Of a stretch of DNA of 6,727 nt, positions 5,817 through 6,727 are shown piece after piece. The position numbers and the translations under genes are program-made. Every line of letters begins with the position of its first letter. Within the stretch, counting starts at the first letter, position 1. Under the pieces are notes generated by a model. The model saw only the letters and a list, made by a program, of their open reading frames with translations, had not been told where the DNA came from and made no database searches. Source of the stretch: Bacillota bacterium (lineage in GTDB: Bacteria > Bacillota > Sulfobacillia > JAJZYS01 > JAJYTV01); contig JAJZIE010000139.1 in the NCBI GenBank assembly GCA_021810725.1, positions 1-6,727 on the forward strand, in the 5' to 3' direction.

Positions 5817-6313
5817 TCAGGTTCGCTCTGGTTCGTACGTGACCCCCAGCGCCCCGCTGGTCGTCGCCACGCTGGCGGGCCAATACCGTTCTGCAACTTT
5901 GGACAAATATCTCGCGATGCGCCCTTTGCTGCTTCCTGCTTCGACGACCCGTAGTCGCTGCTCAGCAGCGTCGCGCTCGGCCAGGGCAGCGGACTGCGGA
6001 GCGTATTCGACGCGATGTACTTCGGCGCGTCGCTCAGCTGCTTTCCGAACGGACTTTCGGGACGCGCGTTCCAGTGCCCGAGCAGGTCCTCCTGCGTGCG
6101 GCGGCCGAACAGCCAACCGGCCAGACCGCCGCCCGCAACGATCATTGCGCGCATCCGGCTCGCAAGCGCGTCTCCTGGGCGCGACGTGCGCTGCGCCCAG
6201 CCGCCGAGCTGGAAGTCGTCCCGCGTGTCCTCATCCGGACGGCCCGGACCCAGCATGACGCCGTCCAACGTGACGTGGTGGATGACGACGATACGTCCCG
6301 TGGCAGCCTCCAT
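5817..6313 (-). pseudogene. Decayed dihydrofolate reductase-family (RibD C-terminal-like) gene, middle lost
   Basis: Remnant of a small NAD(P)H-dependent reductase-fold gene of the YyaP/RibD-C type. From ATG 6313 the first ~120 codons match the family: RIVVIHHVTLDGVMLGPG, GRPDEDTRDDFQLGGWAQ, LFGRRTQEDLLGHW, and YIASNTLRSPL ... SATLLSSD, ending near 5954. The expected continuation (an AVAxLK helix, a G(S/G)GELV turn, LIHPxVLGxGxRLF) is absent. Family-like sequence resumes in another frame at about 5876-5817 as SVATTSGALGVTYEPERT and a stop, resembling the usual TTSTGVxxxTYEP C-terminus. The ~75 nt between belong to neither clearly. The first frame stays open by chance down to 5093, giving a 406-codon reading frame whose C-terminal two thirds is low-complexity Arg/Pro/Ala shadow and overlaps the membrane gene. 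An internal deletion with frameshift explains this best. The N-terminal match is firm; the C-terminal match is moderate. Confidence 0.7.
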
Positions 6314-6330
6314 GAAGATTCCCTGTGAAC

Positions 6331-6369
6331 GTCCGGCGCCGAGACCGTATGAGGATCCCGGCGCCAGAC
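6331..6369 (-). terminator. Strong 16-bp hairpin after the zinc-ribbon gene
   Basis: In minus-strand RNA, 6369-6354 pairs with 6346-6331 without interruption over 16 bp around the 7-nt loop CUCAUAC; the stem contains GGCGCC on both arms. Three of the pairs are G-U, which would be A-C mismatches in plus-strand RNA, so the structure favours the minus transcript. It begins 11 nt after the zinc-ribbon stop codon. No U-tract follows, so it is either a U-less terminator of the kind proposed for GC-rich bacteria or a 3'-end stabilising or processing hairpin. Confidence 0.6.
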
Positions 6370-6380
6370 GCTTCCTTGGG

Positions 6381-6581
6381 CTACCGGTCAGGAAGAAAGA
6401 AGTCCACGTGGCCGCACTGTGGGCATCGGTACATCTGCAGCGCGAGCGTACCTTCGCTCAACTGGTTCCAGCCGCCAAGCAGCATGCCCGCGAAGCCTGC
6501 GGCGCCGCCGACGCGAAAGTCTTCCTCACCGATCAACTGCAACTCTGCGTTGCAGTGCGAGCATGTCCACGAACCGCTCAC
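6381..6581 (-). CDS. Small zinc-ribbon protein (CxxC...CxxC)
   Basis: Sixty-six residue protein with two cysteine pairs, Cys7-SH-Cys10 in WTCSHC and Cys53-PQ-Cys56 in YRCPQCGHVDFF, which should bind one structural zinc. Between them is a Gly-rich stretch (EEDFRVGGAAGF) and LSEGTLALQMYRCPQCGHV, the pattern of a widespread family of small zinc-ribbon proteins of unknown function. No membrane segment or other domain. The GTG start at 6581 is supported by AAGGAGGT at 6589-6596, about 7-8 nt upstream. The decayed reductase gene lies 67 nt downstream on the same strand, separated by a strong hairpin. A role in nucleic acid or protein binding is possible, but nothing in the sequence shows it. Confidence 0.85.
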   Translation of the reverse strand: MSGSWTCSHCNAELQLIGEEDFRVGGAAGFAGMLLGGWNQLSEGTLALQMYRCPQCGHVDFFLPDR

Positions 6582-6665
6582 CGGATCGACCTCCTTGATG
6601 GGACCGGGGAAGGGGTTCTCTGGCAGCGGCTGGAGACCTCCCCGCCAGGAAGTTTTCTACGTCCG

Positions 6666-6679
6666 ATAATAGATATTAT
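6666..6679. promoter_or_regulatory. AT-rich palindrome upstream of the zinc-ribbon gene
   Basis: ATAATA-GA-TATTAT is a perfect 6-bp inverted repeat and the only markedly AT-rich island in this part of the window. It contains -10-like words on both strands (CATAAT on minus at 6680-6675, TATTAT on plus at 6674-6679), but neither has a recognisable -35 at 17 nt. It is probably part of a promoter or operator; direction undecided. Confidence 0.4.
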
Positions 6680-6709
6680 GTGGTGTCGGTAGGGGCCGGG
6701 CCCAGGGGA

Positions 6710-6724
6710 GGCCAGCGGCTGGCC
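6710..6724. repeat. GC-rich palindrome at the right edge
   Basis: GGCCAGC-G-GCTGGCC, seven perfectly matched bases each side of one central G. As RNA it would fold as 6 bp with a 3-nt loop. No T-tract follows within the window on the plus strand. Its role cannot be judged without the sequence to the right. Confidence 0.35.
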
Positions 6725-6727
6725 CCG

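Noticed and set aside
5093..5953. Distal part of the 406-codon minus-strand frame starting at 6313
   Set aside because: Arg/Pro/Ala/Gly-rich composition typical of a shadow frame in GC-rich DNA. It overlaps the better-supported membrane protein gene on the other strand, and family similarity stops near 5954.
5100..5954. 284-codon plus-strand open frame starting with MNLPPSNHAV
   Set aside because: No recognisable domain and low-complexity composition. It covers the membrane protein gene in another frame, whose GTG start has a proper AGGAG.

Overview
The window comes from a GC-rich bacterium (roughly two thirds G+C by eye). Signs of a Gram-positive-type or monoderm-like envelope are a sortase next to a protein with a C-terminal sorting signal, together with AGGAGG-type ribosome binding sites and several GTG starts. 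Chloroflexota, Dormibacterota-like lineages or Actinomycetota are possible; the sequence alone does not decide. TGA serves as an ordinary stop in several genes here, so the genetic code is standard.

Layout from left to right. (1) 1-1161, minus: the N-terminal 387 codons of a bleomycin-hydrolase-type aminopeptidase C, cut by the window edge. (2) 1263-1293: a terminator hairpin closing the next unit. (3) 1310-3491, minus: a two-gene unit in which a secreted protein with two tandem ~150-residue repeats and a C-terminal SPTTG sorting signal overlaps by 20 nt the sortase that probably anchors it. (4) 3677-4303, plus: an FrnE/DsbA-like thiol-disulfide oxidoreductase whose first active-site cysteine codon is TGA, followed by a well-placed hairpin that resembles a bacterial SECIS element. 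This is most likely a selenoprotein with a U-P-F-C active site, and it is the most interesting feature here. (5) 4368-5096, minus: a peptidase E-like (S51) serine hydrolase. (6) 5239-5601, plus: a small four-helix membrane protein, divergent from (5). (7) 5817-6313, minus: a decayed dihydrofolate-reductase/RibD-like gene that keeps its N-terminal half and C-terminal tail but has lost its middle and its frame. (8) 6381-6581, minus: a 66-residue zinc-ribbon protein, followed by a 16-bp hairpin whose three non-Watson-Crick pairs are G-U only in the minus-strand RNA. The right end, 6582-6727, holds the ribosome binding site of that gene and two small palindromes but no other gene.

The only functional unit clear from gene order is the sortase with its substrate. 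The others look like separate short transcription units with alternating strands. The selenoprotein implies selenocysteine machinery (SelA, SelB, SelD, tRNA-Sec) elsewhere in the genome; none lies in this window. I see no rRNA, tRNA, CRISPR array or insertion sequence. The gaps at 1162-1309, 3492-3676, 5097-5238 and 5602-5816 hold no recognisable gene.
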